Assembly: GCF_002706795.1 (NCBI RefSeq)
Contig: NZ_CP017705.1
Coordinates: forward strand, 3,532,501 to 3,596,500
Source of the DNA: Brevibacillus laterosporus DSM 25
GTDB taxonomy: Bacteria > Bacillota > Bacilli > Brevibacillales > Brevibacillaceae
Reading direction: 5' to 3'
Length of the DNA: 64,000 bases
Shown: positions 1 to 10,216 of the stretch, in pieces
How the letters are laid out: the number at the start of each line of letters is the position of its first letter
Numbering within the stretch: the stretch's first letter is position 1
The notes under the pieces: generated by a model
What the model was told of the DNA's origin: nothing
The model's database searches: none
The model's input: the letters and a program-made list of their open reading frames with translations, nothing else
Made by a program: the position numbers and the translations under genes

Positions 1-1140
1 GAATTCACCGGAGAAAAACCATTTGAACATGTGTTGATCCACGGAATTATCCGCGATTCCGATGGACGTAAGATGTCTAAGTCGCTTGGTAACGGTGTTG
101 ACCCGATGGAAGTAATCGAGAAGTATGGTGCGGATGCCTTACGTTTCACGTTAGCAACGGGTAATTCTCCAGGTAATGATCAACGTTTCTATTGGGAAAA
201 AGTAGAGGCGAACCGCAATTTTGCAAACAAGATCTGGAATGCGTCGCGTTTTGCTTTGATGAATCTACAAGACTTTACGTATGAAGATATCGATTTAACC
301 AAAGAATTATCTGCTCCTGATAAATGGATTTTAACCCGTCTACAAGGAACCATCACAGATGTTACTCGATTGATGGATGCTTTTGATTTTGGAGAAGCAG
401 GTCGTCTGTTGTACAATTTCATCTGGGATGATTTGTGTGACTGGTATATTGAGATGGCTAAATTACCACTGTACGGTACAGATGAACAAGCCAAAAAAGC
501 AACTCAATCAGTGCTTGTATACGTACTAGATCAGACGTTGCGTTTATTACACCCATTCATGCCTTTCATCACGGAAGAAATATGGCAAGCTCTACCGCAT
601 CAAGGTGAGAGTATTACTATTGCTGCTTGGCCGCAAGTAAAAAGCGAGCTAACTTTTAACGATGCAGAAGCAGAAATGAGCTTGCTCATGGACATTATCC
701 GCAGCGTACGTAACATCCGTGCAGAAGTAAACGTGCCAATGTCCAAAAAAATTGAGCTAGTAATCAAGGCTAACGATCAACAATCTCTTCAAAGTCTACA
801 ACGTGGAGAAGAGTTCTTGGTACGTTTCTGCAACCCTGAAAAACTAGTGATTGGTACTGATCTGGAAGCGCCGGAAAAAGCGATGTCCGCTGTTGTCACT
901 GGAGCAGAGCTATTTTTACCGCTTGCAGGGTTACTTGACTTAGAACAAGAGCGCAAGCGTTTGGAGAAGGAAATTGATACACTAAATAAAGAAGTAGAAC
1001 GCATCGAGAAAAAGCTGAACAACCCAGGCTTTATGGCAAAAGCTCCCACAAATGTCATTGAGGAAGAGAAAGCAAAAATGGCGGATTACGCTAACAAGCG
1101 TGAAAAGGTAATCGCTCGTTTAGCTGATCTAGAATCCTAA
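1..1140 (+). CDS. valS: Valine--tRNA ligase, C-terminal part (5' end outside window)
   Basis: Class I aminoacyl-tRNA synthetase that charges tRNA-Val in the cytoplasm. The reading frame is open from base 1, so the gene enters the window from the left and only about the last 380 residues are present. The KMSKS signature ([10 protein letters not shown], near residue 30 of the visible part) marks the end of the catalytic core. It is followed by the helical anticodon-binding domain. The last ~70 residues are a charged coiled coil ([20 protein letters not shown]) ending in [11 protein letters not shown], the tRNA-contacting arm typical of bacterial ValRS. The HIGH motif, the editing domain and any T-box leader lie outside the window. 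folC follows after 51 bases, as in other Bacillales. Confidence 0.97.
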   Translation, partial: EFTGEKPFEHVLIHGIIRDSDGRKMSKSLGNGVDPMEVIEKYGADALRFTLATGNSPGNDQRFYWEKVEANRNFANKIWNASRFALMNLQDFTYEDIDLTKELSAPDKWILTRLQGTITDVTRLMDAFDFGEAGRLLYNFIWDDLCDWYIEMAKLPLYGTDEQAKKATQSVLVYVLDQTLRLLHPFMPFITEEIWQALPHQGESITIAAWPQVKSELTFNDAEAEMSLLMDIIRSVRNIRAEVNVPMSKKIELVIKANDQQSLQSLQRGEEFLVRFCNPEKLVIGTDLEAPEKAMSAVVTGAELFLPLAGLLDLEQERKRLEKEIDTLNKEVERIEKKLNNPGFMAKAPTNVIEEEKAKMADYANKREKVIARLADLES

Positions 1141-1191
1141 GCTTGACTGCTTCATTTTTGTCATAACTAAACGATTGGGGTCATACGGTAA

Positions 1192-2562
1192 ATGAAGGCA
1201 GATCACATTCTTACTTATGATGAAGCGTTGGAATGGCTTCACAGCCTGTTACGTTTTGGACTAAAACCTGGTTTAGAGCGCATGAATTGGATGCTGGAGG
1301 AATTAGGGCATCCTGAACGCAATTTGTTATTTGTTCATGTGGCAGGTACCAATGGAAAAGGCTCTACGTGCACTTTTTTGACGCACGTTCTGCTGGAAGC
1401 GGGGATTAGTGTTGGAACCTTTACTTCCCCATATATCACTGATTTTCGCGAACGTATTCGATTTAATAACCAACTCATTCCACAGGACGACCTAGTTCGT
1501 CTTGTGGATGAAATAAAGCCGTTGGTGGGGCGCTGTGAACAGGAAACAGAGTATGGCTGTCCTACTGAATTTGAGGTTATTACTTTACTGGCGATCTGTT
1601 ATTTTGGCAGAGTGGTCAGACCTGCGATTGTGGTTTGGGAAACGGGTCTTGGTGGACGTTTAGATTCAACAAACGTTGTCCATCCCATTATAAGTGTCAT
1701 TACCAATGTTGGTCTTGATCATACCAATGTTCTAGGCTCAACTATTGGTGAGATTGCTTTGGAAAAAGCCGGCATTATCAAATCAGGAGTGCCTGTTGTA
1801 GTAGGACATCTTCAAGAAGAGGCACTGGATGTTATTTCTCGAATTACAAAACAAAAAAACAGCAAGCTTTATCGGTTAGGTAGCGAATTTAATTCCAAGC
1901 CCCTCTTTACAGACGTTTCAAGAGGAACCCAGCATATTGAATATAATAGTTTGTTTCGTCCATCCTCTTCTACATATCAATTGGGATTACTAGGCAAGCA
2001 TCAAGTGCAAAACGCGGGTGTTGCCTTGATGGTTCTAGATCTGATGAGGGAATTTTATGCTTTTTTTGTGGAAGAAGAAGATAGACAAAAAGGCTTGGAG
2101 CATGCTATATGGCCAGGACGTTTGGAGATTGTCTCACGAAAACCGTTATGCATGATAGATGGAGCACATAACACGGAAGGTATCACGATGCTAGTCGACA
2201 GTTTAGCTGAACTTGCAAATGATACAAAGCGAATTTATTTAATGTTCTCTGCTCTTGAGGATAAACCGTTGTCTCAAATGGCTCGGGTTCTTAAAGAGGC
2301 GCCGCTCGAATTTGCCAACGTGTATCTCACGAGCTTTGATTTTCCAAGAGCCGCCTCTGTAGATACCTTGGAGGATGCTTTTTTGATTGGTGGCTTTAAT
2401 CAAGAACAACTGGAACGTGTTAATGATTGGGAAATCGTGTTGCGTGAATGGCTGAGCGACGAGACGAAGAGCGATGAGACGTTGCTGATTTGCGGATCAC
2501 TTTACTTCATCTCTTTGGTACGCTCAATCTTTTTAATCCCCGTAGAACAGGTAGGTGAATAA
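1192..2562 (+). CDS. folC: Folylpolyglutamate synthase / dihydrofolate synthase
   Basis: Mur-ligase-type ATPase that adds glutamate to dihydropteroate and to folates in the cytoplasm. The 456-residue product has the family P-loop [10 protein letters not shown] near residue 53, the folate-binding [11 protein letters not shown] segment, the [12 protein letters not shown] motif and the C-terminal IDGAHNTEG motif. Length is normal for the family. The ATG at 1192 is preceded only by a weak GGGG ribosome site about 11 bases upstream. Its stop codon overlaps the first possible start of murC, so the two Mur-ligase-fold genes are probably translationally coupled. valS lies directly upstream, the usual Bacillales arrangement. 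Confidence 0.95.
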   Translation: MKADHILTYDEALEWLHSLLRFGLKPGLERMNWMLEELGHPERNLLFVHVAGTNGKGSTCTFLTHVLLEAGISVGTFTSPYITDFRERIRFNNQLIPQDDLVRLVDEIKPLVGRCEQETEYGCPTEFEVITLLAICYFGRVVRPAIVVWETGLGGRLDSTNVVHPIISVITNVGLDHTNVLGSTIGEIALEKAGIIKSGVPVVVGHLQEEALDVISRITKQKNSKLYRLGSEFNSKPLFTDVSRGTQHIEYNSLFRPSSSTYQLGLLGKHQVQNAGVALMVLDLMREFYAFFVEEEDRQKGLEHAIWPGRLEIVSRKPLCMIDGAHNTEGITMLVDSLAELANDTKRIYLMFSALEDKPLSQMARVLKEAPLEFANVYLTSFDFPRAASVDTLEDAFLIGGFNQEQLERVNDWEIVLREWLSDETKSDETLLICGSLYFISLVRSIFLIPVEQVGE

Positions 2563-2563
2563 A

Positions 2564-3970
2564 GTGGAACCATTGCAACATGTCCACTTCGTCGGAATCG
2601 GCGGTTATGGTATGAGTGGAATTGCACGCGTATTAGTTGATTTAGGATATAAAGTAACAGGATCGGACGTAGCGATGAACGATCTTGCCCGAAAACTACA
2701 AGAAAAAGGAGCACAAGTGGTTATCGGTCATGATGCTTCTCATATTGAAGGGGCAAATATCGTCGTTTATTCTACTAGTATATCGAAGGAAAATCCTGAA
2801 GTTGCAGCGGCCCTGGAAAAAGGGATTCCGCTGTTGCATCGTTCACAGATGCTTGCAAAGATTCTAAATGAGAGAACAGGTGTAGCCGTGGCTGGTGCTC
2901 ATGGAAAAACAACTACAACATCCATGACAGCTCACATTTTGGAAGCGTGTGGCGAGGACCCCACGTTTATTATCGGTGGTGAGCTAGTCAATGCTGGTAC
3001 GAATGCAAAAGCTGGTAAAAGTGATTATGTTGTTGCAGAGGCAGATGAAAGTGACGGCTCTTTTAAGGAATACCATCCAGCGTATGCCATTGTAACCAAT
3101 GTTGAACCAGACCATTTAGAGCATTTTGATGGGGATTTTGCCAACCTGAAAAAGGCGTATGTTCATTTTCTAGGCAACATAAAACCAGATGGTACAGCTA
3201 TTTTATGTCTGGATGATGAGCATGTACGTGAATTAATGCCTTCAGTTAATCGACAGGTAATTACGTATTCCATTGACCCTGTATTTAGTGGATCAGCGGA
3301 TTACTACGCTACGGACATTGTATGCGGTGATCTAACTACGACCTATCAGGCATGGCATAAGGAAGTTCATTTAGGCGAAGTAATTCTTCACTTCCCAGGC
3401 AAGCATAATGTAGCCAACTCCTTAGCAGCGATGATTGTAGCGTTAGAAGCAGGGGTTTCCTTTGAAAGAATTTCTCAGGCCTTGAGCACGTTTCGTGGTG
3501 CAAAACGTCGTTTCCAAATTATTGGTCATGTACAGGATATTCTAGTGGTTGATGATTACGCTCACCATCCAACAGAAATCATGGCAACATTAAATGGAGC
3601 GAAGTCTTGTGGTCGCCGAGTAATTGCAATATTTCAGCCACAGCGCTATACGCGTACGTTTTTCTTGATGGAAGAATTTAGCCGAGCTTTTGCGGAAGCG
3701 GACGAAGTGATTATTACGGATATTTTCTCTCCAGCAGGCGAAAAGAAAATCGAAGGGGTATCCTCGGAGATATTAGTTGATAAAATTAAAGTGAATAGCC
3801 ATCCACGCGCGCAGTACATTCCTACCAAAGAAGAGGTGCAGCATCAGTTGGTGAAACAATTACAACCAGGTGATCTCGTCTTGACAATGGGAGCCGGGGA
3901 TATTTGGAAAACCGCCTATTGGTTCGCTGAGCAATTAGAACAAAAGATTAAAGAAACACAGGAAAGCTGA
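2564..3970 (+). CDS. murC: UDP-N-acetylmuramate--L-alanine ligase
   Basis: Cytoplasmic ATP-dependent ligase that adds L-Ala to UDP-MurNAc, the first step of the peptidoglycan stem peptide. The N-terminal Rossmann motif ([12 protein letters not shown]) and the ATP loop [11 protein letters not shown] are clear, as are DDYAHHPTE and the C-terminal MGAGDIWK. Two in-frame GTG codons compete. The one at 2555 lies inside the sequence AGGTAGGTGA that looks like the ribosome site. The one at 2564 sits five bases after AGGTGA and is preferred; the earlier start would add three residues. In B. subtilis murC lies elsewhere; its position after folC is a lineage feature. A terminator follows within 40 bases. 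Confidence 0.95.
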   Translation: MEPLQHVHFVGIGGYGMSGIARVLVDLGYKVTGSDVAMNDLARKLQEKGAQVVIGHDASHIEGANIVVYSTSISKENPEVAAALEKGIPLLHRSQMLAKILNERTGVAVAGAHGKTTTTSMTAHILEACGEDPTFIIGGELVNAGTNAKAGKSDYVVAEADESDGSFKEYHPAYAIVTNVEPDHLEHFDGDFANLKKAYVHFLGNIKPDGTAILCLDDEHVRELMPSVNRQVITYSIDPVFSGSADYYATDIVCGDLTTTYQAWHKEVHLGEVILHFPGKHNVANSLAAMIVALEAGVSFERISQALSTFRGAKRRFQIIGHVQDILVVDDYAHHPTEIMATLNGAKSCGRRVIAIFQPQRYTRTFFLMEEFSRAFAEADEVIITDIFSPAGEKKIEGVSSEILVDKIKVNSHPRAQYIPTKEEVQHQLVKQLQPGDLVLTMGAGDIWKTAYWFAEQLEQKIKETQES

Positions 3971-4010
3971 GCATAAAAGCATTTATTGTCATACTAAACT
4001 AGATAGTGGT

Positions 4011-4057
4011 AACAAAGAAAACTGCCGGATTTGTCTGGCAGTTTTTTTGTCTTTGTT
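4011..4057. terminator. Intrinsic terminator after murC
   Basis: ACTGCCGGA and TCTGGCAGT pair with one G-U around TTTG and are followed by seven T. An outer AACAAAG/CTTTGTT pair lengthens the stem and, with the A-run on the left, could make it work in both directions. Confidence 0.85.
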
Positions 4058-4121
4058 AAAAGAAATAGGATGAAAAGAAAGGTGAACTTAGTAACCAGCT
4101 AAGGGGGCAGGTGTTTTTAGG

Positions 4122-4637
4122 ATGCTTCAGTGGGATTGGTACAATATCTTAATAGAAGAAGCTGAAATCGAACGATTAATCAGCTGGTTATGTGGGGGGT
4201 TACTAGGGGTGATTTGCCTTACGGATATGAGGAAACGCTTGATTCCTAATACAATTGTATTGCCCGCTATTCTGATGTTTTTGTGTATACGCTCAGTTTA
4301 TCCCTTAGAAAAAGAGACATTTGCGACACATATTTTAGCCATGTTATTGGCTTTTGTACTTTTGTATGTAACAGCAATTATAACAAAAGGAGGAGTGGGG
4401 GGAGGAGACATCAAGCTAGCTGCTTTACTGGGTCTAATTGTTGGAAAGATATATATAATTGCTCTTTTGCTTGTAGCAGGGATTAGTGCAATTGCACTTG
4501 TTATTCTATTAGGGCGACAGCCACGGATGAAAAAAGAAGGAATACCATTTGCATGCTGTTTGACGGTTGGCTGGTTTTTAACCTATATAGATAGAATGGA
4601 TGTGTTGCATGTCTATAGCACATTTTTTCTTCCCTAA
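4122..4637 (+). CDS. Prepilin peptidase (A24 family), ComC-like, short form
   Basis: Membrane aspartyl peptidase that cleaves, and in full-length relatives also N-methylates, type IV prepilin or ComG pseudopilin leader peptides. Both catalytic aspartate motifs are visible: TDMRKRLIPN near residue 35 and GGGDIKLAALLG near residue 100, within five or six hydrophobic segments. At 171 residues it lacks the N-terminal cysteine-rich methyltransferase domain of B. subtilis ComC, so it is probably a peptidase-only form. ATG 4122 follows an AAGGGGG ribosome site. comC occupies the same place, next to folC and spoIIB-maf, in B. subtilis, which supports a competence role. That role is inferred. Confidence 0.8.
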   Translation: MLQWDWYNILIEEAEIERLISWLCGGLLGVICLTDMRKRLIPNTIVLPAILMFLCIRSVYPLEKETFATHILAMLLAFVLLYVTAIITKGGVGGGDIKLAALLGLIVGKIYIIALLLVAGISAIALVILLGRQPRMKKEGIPFACCLTVGWFLTYIDRMDVLHVYSTFFLP

Positions 4638-4707
4638 GTAGTCATAACCTGTTAGGTCTGTTCGTAAACTAGTAGTACTAGAGTTAAGAGAACGAGGAGG
4701 ACCTACT

Positions 4708-6225
4708 ATGAGCGGACAACCTTCCAATCGAATATCTATAAAACTATCACCTACCATCCCTCTAAAAAATAAAACGGGGGCAAACAAACCTGTAGAAAAT
4801 ATACAGGTAAAAGTACAGCATGATCACAAGGAACAGGCAGAAAAGGCTATGGGTAATGAGGGAATACATGGAGGAATACGGGAGTTAGAAGGTGATGACA
4901 ATAAAGAAACCAGACAAGAAATTGACGAGCAACAAGTCAAGGAAGCGGAGCTAGAATTGGCTGAAGCAATGCGTCGACTGGGTAAGCTGGAGGAACAAAA
5001 CCCACCTATTCATACGAGTAAGGAACAATTCTTAGCTGAATTGTATCGAGATGAGGGTTCATTGAAAAAAGACGAGAAAGTCAGAGCGATAGTAGAGGAT
5101 CGATTGGAAAATGAGGGATATCAGGCCTCATACTACGAGGGGCTTTATTCCTCTGATTGGCTTCAACAATCAAAGAACCCAGCATGGTGGGATAAATTAA
5201 TAAAAAATCAAGGACATATGTCTAAGAGACCTGTTCTAAGAGTATTTATTACGACAATAAGTGCCATCATTCTTGGAGTATTATTTGGCTTTATTGTATT
5301 AAATATCTTTGTACAAGAACAACTGGTGCATCCTTCACAAGCGGGTGCTACACTGCCAAAATCAAATGAACTACAACCCTCTTCTGTAAGTTCTGAAAGT
5401 AAGAATGTACTCAGTGAAAAATCTATTCCTGTACATGGAGGAAATCAAGCTAACGGATCTAATCATGTACAAGAAGCAGGCTTACCTAAAGAGGGAACGT
5501 CACAGCAGGCTACATCAGCAACTGGCTCTACTAGTCAGAAAATAGAAGATGCTGTTCTTGCAAGCGTACAATTTCCGGAACAAAACTATTACATGGTCCA
5601 AATGGGAGTGTTTACGGACCAAAAAGCAGCTGAACCAGCTATTGCTTCTCTTGACGAAAAAGGACTACCCCATTTTCTTTATCAAATTGATGGAAGGCTT
5701 CATTTGTTTACCGGAGTAGCTCCTAGTCGTGATGCTATTTTGGGATTGGCTGATAATTTTAGACAAAGACAAATTGATGTCTATGTAAAAGAAGTGAAGC
5801 TACCAGCTATGGAAAAACAAGTCCAGATTGTCCCTGCTTCCGCTTTAGAAGTAGGTACTTCTGCTGATAAAGGTGTCGTTAACGCTTTTATCAGATCGGG
5901 AGTAGATATCATCCAACAGCTATCTGTGTTATCCAGTCAAGTGGTTAATACAGATAAGCAAAAAGTACAACCGCTTACAGCCGAGCAAGAATCTAAATTA
6001 AAGAGCATGCATGTCGCCTTTTTAGACAATAGCAGAGCAACACAGCGGGCCCTGTCACAAAAGGAACAAGTCTATGTAGCAGGTATGGTGCAGGGGATGA
6101 ATCAGGCAATGAGCACGATGACTCAGCTAAAAACAGTCAATGCAGAGCCATATGCTTGGCAGGTACAAAAAGGAATTATGCAATATTTACATTACTATGC
6201 TAAATGGATGAAGGAAAACAATTAG
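4708..6225 (+). CDS. SPOR-domain membrane protein, SpoIIB-like
   Basis: Predicted bitopic membrane protein of 505 residues. Residues 1-175 are hydrophilic, highly charged and probably cytoplasmic. A single transmembrane segment lies at about 176-201 (VFITTISAIILGVLFGFIVL). A Ser/Thr/Asn-rich linker leads to a SPOR domain at about 294-370 (YYMVQMGVFTDQKAAEPAIA...), the fold that binds denuded glycan at division septa. A helical tail follows. The place just upstream of maf is that of B. subtilis spoIIB, which helps septal peptidoglycan degradation during engulfment. Sequence similarity outside the SPOR domain was not testable, so the symbol is left empty. The start has GAGGAGG a few bases upstream. 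Confidence 0.75.
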   Translation: MSGQPSNRISIKLSPTIPLKNKTGANKPVENIQVKVQHDHKEQAEKAMGNEGIHGGIRELEGDDNKETRQEIDEQQVKEAELELAEAMRRLGKLEEQNPPIHTSKEQFLAELYRDEGSLKKDEKVRAIVEDRLENEGYQASYYEGLYSSDWLQQSKNPAWWDKLIKNQGHMSKRPVLRVFITTISAIILGVLFGFIVLNIFVQEQLVHPSQAGATLPKSNELQPSSVSSESKNVLSEKSIPVHGGNQANGSNHVQEAGLPKEGTSQQATSATGSTSQKIEDAVLASVQFPEQNYYMVQMGVFTDQKAAEPAIASLDEKGLPHFLYQIDGRLHLFTGVAPSRDAILGLADNFRQRQIDVYVKEVKLPAMEKQVQIVPASALEVGTSADKGVVNAFIRSGVDIIQQLSVLSSQVVNTDKQKVQPLTAEQESKLKSMHVAFLDNSRATQRALSQKEQVYVAGMVQGMNQAMSTMTQLKTVNAEPYAWQVQKGIMQYLHYYAKWMKENN

Positions 6226-6228
6226 AAA

Positions 6229-6273
6229 AAAGGCTTTGTTTGCAAAAGGTTTCTTGCAACCAAGGCCTTTCTT
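6229..6273 (+). terminator. Terminator after SpoIIB-like gene
   Basis: AAAGGCTTTGTTTGCAA (6229-6245) pairs with TTGCAACCAAGGCCTTT (6254-6270), with one clear mismatch and a few wobbles, around an 8-base loop. The stem ends in a T-rich tail. It begins four bases after the stop codon. Confidence 0.75.
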
Positions 6274-6406
6274 TCGTTATGATCAAAAAAATAAATCGAA
6301 AATGAACTGCTTCGGTAGTTGTCTCTTGATGTCAAGTTTTGCTACACTTAGGTGTGATTATAACGACTTTCTTCCAAACAACGATAAAAAAACGAGGGTA
6401 GAGAGA

Positions 6407-6649
6407 ATGACGGGGAAAGAATTTGTAATTTTATTGATTGTCCTGTTATCAGGTCTCTTGTTTGGTAGTCTGTTAGGGCAAATATTAGGTCCTTGGATTC
6501 CTTTTCTTCGAGAGAGTAAGATGTTAACATGGAGTCCTGCGGCAGATTTGGACATTTTGAAGTACAATCTTCATTTTGAGGTAAAACTAAATCTAGCCAG
6601 TATCGGAGGGCTTGTTTTCGCTTTTTGGATATATAAAAAAATTCGATAG
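6407..6649 (+). CDS. DUF4321-type small membrane protein
   Basis: 80-residue protein with a hydrophobic N-terminal segment (EFVILLIVLLSGLLFGSLLG) and a second near the C-terminus (LNLASIGGLVFAFWIYKKIR), joined by a loop rich in Pro and Trp. This is the pattern of the DUF4321 family, found beside maf/radC in many Firmicutes and of unknown function. The frame stays open about 170 bases further upstream, but ATG 6407 is chosen because it follows GAGGG by eight bases and because the upstream translation is low in hydrophobic structure and overlaps the terminator region. It ends 11 bases before maf and is probably cotranscribed with it. Confidence 0.7.
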   Translation: MTGKEFVILLIVLLSGLLFGSLLGQILGPWIPFLRESKMLTWSPAADLDILKYNLHFEVKLNLASIGGLVFAFWIYKKIR

Positions 6650-6660
6650 GGGGAGATATA

Positions 6661-7251
6661 ATGAATCCAGAACAGCAAATTGTATTAGCTTCTTCTTCCC
6701 CACGACGTCAAGAATTGCTGGCTTGCTTGGGCTTGCCTTTTCGCATTCAGGTGAGCAATGTAGATGAGACGATTTCTGAAGAGATTGCACCAGAAGAAAT
6801 CGTGAAAATCTTATCTCATAGGAAAGCGGATGCAGTTGCCAAAAATTTGTCATTTGGTCTAGTTATTGGCTCTGATACAATTGTTGTGCTAGACGGACAG
6901 GTATTGGGAAAACCACATGATGAAGAAGATGCATTTCGGATGCTCACTTCTTTAGAAGGACGCGAGCATGAGGTTTACAGCGGCCTAGCTATTATTGATG
7001 TCTCGACTGGGAAGATAGCAGTTGATTATTCATCTACACGGGTTAAAATGCGAACAATGACAGCTGAGGAGATACGTGGATACATCGCTAGTAAAGAGCC
7101 GATGGATAAAGCTGGTTCCTATGCTATTCAGGGTCTTGGATCGACGATTGTAGAGCGAATCGAGGGTGATTATTTTACGGTAGTGGGCTTGCCACTTAAT
7201 CGCTTAGCCCAGATGCTTAATCAATTTGGAATTTCCCTGTTAAACAAGTAG
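6661..7251 (+). CDS. maf: Maf nucleoside triphosphate pyrophosphatase
   Basis: Cytoplasmic house-cleaning pyrophosphatase that hydrolyses dTTP/UTP and modified pyrimidine nucleotides; its B. subtilis homologue blocks septation when overproduced. The 196 residues have the family N-terminus LASSSPRRQELL (near residue 10), the catalytic SDTIVVLDGQVLGKP (near 70) and the C-terminal GDYFTVVGLPL. Length is typical. The ribosome site is GGGGGAGA seven bases before ATG 6661. It sits between the DUF4321 gene and radC, in the standard maf-radC-mreB order. Confidence 0.93.
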   Translation: MNPEQQIVLASSSPRRQELLACLGLPFRIQVSNVDETISEEIAPEEIVKILSHRKADAVAKNLSFGLVIGSDTIVVLDGQVLGKPHDEEDAFRMLTSLEGREHEVYSGLAIIDVSTGKIAVDYSSTRVKMRTMTAEEIRGYIASKEPMDKAGSYAIQGLGSTIVERIEGDYFTVVGLPLNRLAQMLNQFGISLLNK

Positions 7252-7322
7252 GTGTTCCTCTTAGATTGCTTCTCCATGATAAAAGCCACTTGGCAGGAAT
7301 GACGGAAGGGGCAAAATAAGAG

Positions 7323-8012
7323 ATGAACTGTAACAATTTGAAGCTAAAAAACGTCCCTACATATGAGCGTCCGCGCGAGCGTTTGTTAAGGCAAGGGTCT
7401 GGTGCTTTATCTGATGTCGAGCTTTTAGCGATTTTACTTCGGACTGGCACAGAAAAAGATTCAGTCCAAGGGGTAGCGCAGCGCTTATTAGCTGTGTTTG
7501 GCAATTTGCAACAACTTGCAACAGCTACTCATGAGGAGCTGACAGATATAAACGGGATTGGTCCCGTTAAGGCTGTGGAAATACAGGCTGCGTTGGAGTT
7601 AGGACGAAGATCAGCCATAAAAGCTAGGGATATTCGTATCAGTATCCGCTTGCCAAAAGATGTAGCAGATTATATGATGCCGGAGATGGCTGGACTGGTG
7701 CAGGAACATTTTGTATGCCTGTTTTTAAATACAAAAAATCAGGTGATTGGGAAGAAAACAGTTTTTGTGGGAAGCTTGGATTCTTCTATTGTTCATCCAC
7801 GTGATATTTACCGCGAAGCGATTAAACGCTCCTGTGCCTCTATCATCTGTTTGCATAATCATCCAAGCGGAGATCCTGCTCCAAGTAAAGAGGATATTAA
7901 TGTGACTAAAATTCTGCTTCAAGCAGGGGATTTAGTAGGAATCCCTCTTTTGGATCATGTTATTATCGGAGATGGCCATTACGTTAGTTTAAAAGAACAG
8001 GGATATATGTAA
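7323..8012 (+). CDS. radC: RadC/JAB-domain DNA repair protein
   Basis: Protein of 229 residues with an N-terminal helix-hairpin-helix region ([24 protein letters not shown], split around residues 75-100) and a C-terminal MPN/JAB metalloprotease-like domain. The metal-binding JAMM signature is intact: [14 protein letters not shown] near residue 179. The historical link to RecA-dependent repair in E. coli is disputed, and the biochemical activity is not established. ATG 7323 follows a GGGG-containing ribosome site; 71 non-coding bases separate it from maf. It marks the left end of the mreBCD cluster, as in most Bacillales. Confidence 0.9.
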   Translation: MNCNNLKLKNVPTYERPRERLLRQGSGALSDVELLAILLRTGTEKDSVQGVAQRLLAVFGNLQQLATATHEELTDINGIGPVKAVEIQAALELGRRSAIKARDIRISIRLPKDVADYMMPEMAGLVQEHFVCLFLNTKNQVIGKKTVFVGSLDSSIVHPRDIYREAIKRSCASIICLHNHPSGDPAPSKEDINVTKILLQAGDLVGIPLLDHVIIGDGHYVSLKEQGYM

Positions 8013-8106
8013 CACGTACCCTTTCACAAAACAAATAATACCTGTCTGTCAGCGGAAGCATCCTAGGAAAATGACCGTTTTGACAAAATGGAAGGAGATT
8101 TTCAAT

Positions 8107-9147
8107 ATGTTTGGTAGTTTCACACGCGATATGGGGATTGACTTGGGAACAGCTAATACCCTCGTATACGTTAAAGGAAAAGGAATTGTGGTGAGCGAGC
8201 CTTCTGTTGTAGCGATCCGCACTGATACAAATACAATTGAGGCTGTAGGTAATGCAGCAAAGAATATGATTGGTCGTACACCAGGAAATATCGTGGCTGT
8301 TCGCCCGATGAAAGACGGAGTTATTGCTGATTTTGAAACCACTGCAACCATGATGCGTTATTTTATTCGTCAAGCTCAGAAAAACCAAGGCTTCTTTAGC
8401 CGTCGTCCTAGTGTAATGGTTTGTGTGCCATCTGGGATTACAGCGGTTGAAAAACGTGCGGTAGAGGATGCAACGAAACAAGCAGGAGCAAAAGAAGCAT
8501 ATACAATTGAAGAGCCATTTGCGGCTGCAATTGGTGCTGACTTACCTGTTTGGGAGCCAACAGGTAGCATGGTAGTGGACATTGGGGGCGGTACGACGGA
8601 AGTAGCCATCATCTCACTGGGTGGAATTGTAACTAGTCGTTCCATTCGTGTAGCTGGTGATGAAATGGATGAAGCTATCATTCAGTACATTAAACGTCGA
8701 TACAATCTGATGATTGGTGAACGTACTGCTGAGACGTTGAAAATGGAAATTGGTTCCGCTATCGCCCCGGATGAACAAGAAACGGTAGAAATCCGCGGTC
8801 GTGATCTTGTGACAGGTTTGCCAAAAACCATCTCTGTTACGAGTACAGAAATTGCAGAAGCATTAGCAGAAACGATTATGTCGATTGTCGAAGCTGTGAA
8901 AATTACGTTGGAGAAAAGTCCTCCGGAGTTGGCTGCGGATATCATGGACCGTGGAATTGTACTAACGGGAGGCGGAGCATTATTACGTCACATTGAACGT
9001 TTATTAACACGTGAGACAGGTATGCCTGTTCATGTGGCGGAGAATGCTCTTGACTGTGTAGCAATTGGAACAGGACGTGCGCTTGAGAATTTGCATCTCT
9101 TTAAATCTAAACACGGAATCACATCTTCACGCGCAAAAAGACGATAA
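8107..9147 (+). CDS. mreB: Rod-shape-determining actin homologue MreB
   Basis: Bacterial actin that polymerises under the membrane and positions the elongasome. The product has the phosphate-1 loop [13 protein letters not shown] at its N-terminus, phosphate-2 motif [15 protein letters not shown] near residue 160 and the adenosine motif [11 protein letters not shown] near residue 285. ATG 8107 ([12 protein letters not shown]) is chosen over an upstream ATG at 8071 because AAGGAG precedes it by nine bases and because MreB proteins start with this short amphipathic helix. That gives 346 residues, a normal length. mreC follows after 15 bases. Confidence 0.96.
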   Translation: MFGSFTRDMGIDLGTANTLVYVKGKGIVVSEPSVVAIRTDTNTIEAVGNAAKNMIGRTPGNIVAVRPMKDGVIADFETTATMMRYFIRQAQKNQGFFSRRPSVMVCVPSGITAVEKRAVEDATKQAGAKEAYTIEEPFAAAIGADLPVWEPTGSMVVDIGGGTTEVAIISLGGIVTSRSIRVAGDEMDEAIIQYIKRRYNLMIGERTAETLKMEIGSAIAPDEQETVEIRGRDLVTGLPKTISVTSTEIAEALAETIMSIVEAVKITLEKSPPELAADIMDRGIVLTGGGALLRHIERLLTRETGMPVHVAENALDCVAIGTGRALENLHLFKSKHGITSSRAKRR

Positions 9148-9162
9148 GCGGGTGACGTGTCT

Positions 9163-10215
9163 ATGTCATTCTTCGGTAATCGCAAACTTATAATTGTATT
9201 AATTGGCTTAGTTGTTCTGTTAGTAGTGATGGGGTATACCGCTAAAGACAGAATGAACTTGACATGGCCAGAAAAGTTTATGAAAGATACAACCAGCGTG
9301 GTGCAGGGGCTTTTTTATCGTCCTGCCCAGGCTGTTTCGCAGTTTGTTCACAATGTTCAAGATGCTTATCATGTGTATGAAGAAAATCGCGTACTAAAAG
9401 CAAGTTTGGATCAATATGCTCAAATGTCTGCTGAGTTAAAAGCCGTAAAGTATGAGAATGGACAACTTAGAGAGAGTCTTGGCACAAAACAAAAATTAAA
9501 TGACTACAATGTGATTTATTCAGAAGTAGCTGCAAGGAATTCGAGTCAATGGAATGATGTATTAGTTATCAGTAGTGGTAGCAAACAAGGCGTGAAGAAG
9601 GACATGGCAGTTATGACCTCTAAAGGCTTAATTGGGAGAGTGAAGGATGTTTCCAATTTCTCTGCGACAATTGAATTGCTCACAAGCAGAGAGAGCTCTA
9701 ATCGTAACCATGTCTCTGGATATATTTTGGCTACTCAACCAATTCAAACTCCGCCTTCGACTACCGGTAATGGTCAACAGACAAATGGCACAAATAATAC
9801 AGCAAATGCGGGCAATAAAACAAATGCAACTAACCCACAGGCTCCTAATCAACAGAAGCCTGCAACTACTACCAAGTATGTAAGTGGAATTTTAGAGGAT
9901 TACGATTCGGTTGAAAAATTATTGATTATGCGTAAAATTCCTTTAGATCAAAAAATAAGTATGAATGATGCGGTAATTACGTCTGGTTTGGGTGGTATGA
10001 TTCCTAGTAAACTTCCAATCGGTGTAGTAGTCAAAACAGAGCCAGGAGACTATGGATTAACTCAAACCGCCTATATTAGACCGTACGCTGATTTTACGTT
10101 AATTTCTGATGTCTTGGTTATTGATCGCAAGCCTGTGACGACTCCAACTGGTGAATCGGTATCTCCTGATCAAAAAGGTACCACTCAGCAATCAAAGGGA
10201 AAAGGGGGTAAATAA
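9163..10215 (+). CDS. mreC: Rod-shape-determining protein MreC
   Basis: Bitopic membrane protein linking MreB to extracytoplasmic synthases. It has one N-terminal transmembrane segment (LIIVLIGLVVLLVVMGYTA), a coiled coil at about 70-110 and the two-lobed beta domain. A low-complexity stretch rich in Gln, Asn and Thr, roughly residues 190-235 (coded at about 9735-9875), interrupts the beta domain; this is not part of the conserved fold. A second disordered Ser/Gly/Lys tail closes the protein. The start is ATG 9163; an in-frame GTG lies two codons earlier at 9157. It ends two bases before mreD. Confidence 0.93.
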   Translation: MSFFGNRKLIIVLIGLVVLLVVMGYTAKDRMNLTWPEKFMKDTTSVVQGLFYRPAQAVSQFVHNVQDAYHVYEENRVLKASLDQYAQMSAELKAVKYENGQLRESLGTKQKLNDYNVIYSEVAARNSSQWNDVLVISSGSKQGVKKDMAVMTSKGLIGRVKDVSNFSATIELLTSRESSNRNHVSGYILATQPIQTPPSTTGNGQQTNGTNNTANAGNKTNATNPQAPNQQKPATTTKYVSGILEDYDSVEKLLIMRKIPLDQKISMNDAVITSGLGGMIPSKLPIGVVVKTEPGDYGLTQTAYIRPYADFTLISDVLVIDRKPVTTPTGESVSPDQKGTTQQSKGKGGK

Positions 10216-10216
10216 T

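Noticed and set aside
1141-1191. Independent promoter between valS and folC
   Set aside because: Gap of 51 bases shows no -35/-10 pair; folC is probably read from valS.
7984-8481. Minus-strand open frame across radC end and mreB
   Set aside because: Antisense to conserved mreB codons, no ribosome site, composition unlike a protein.
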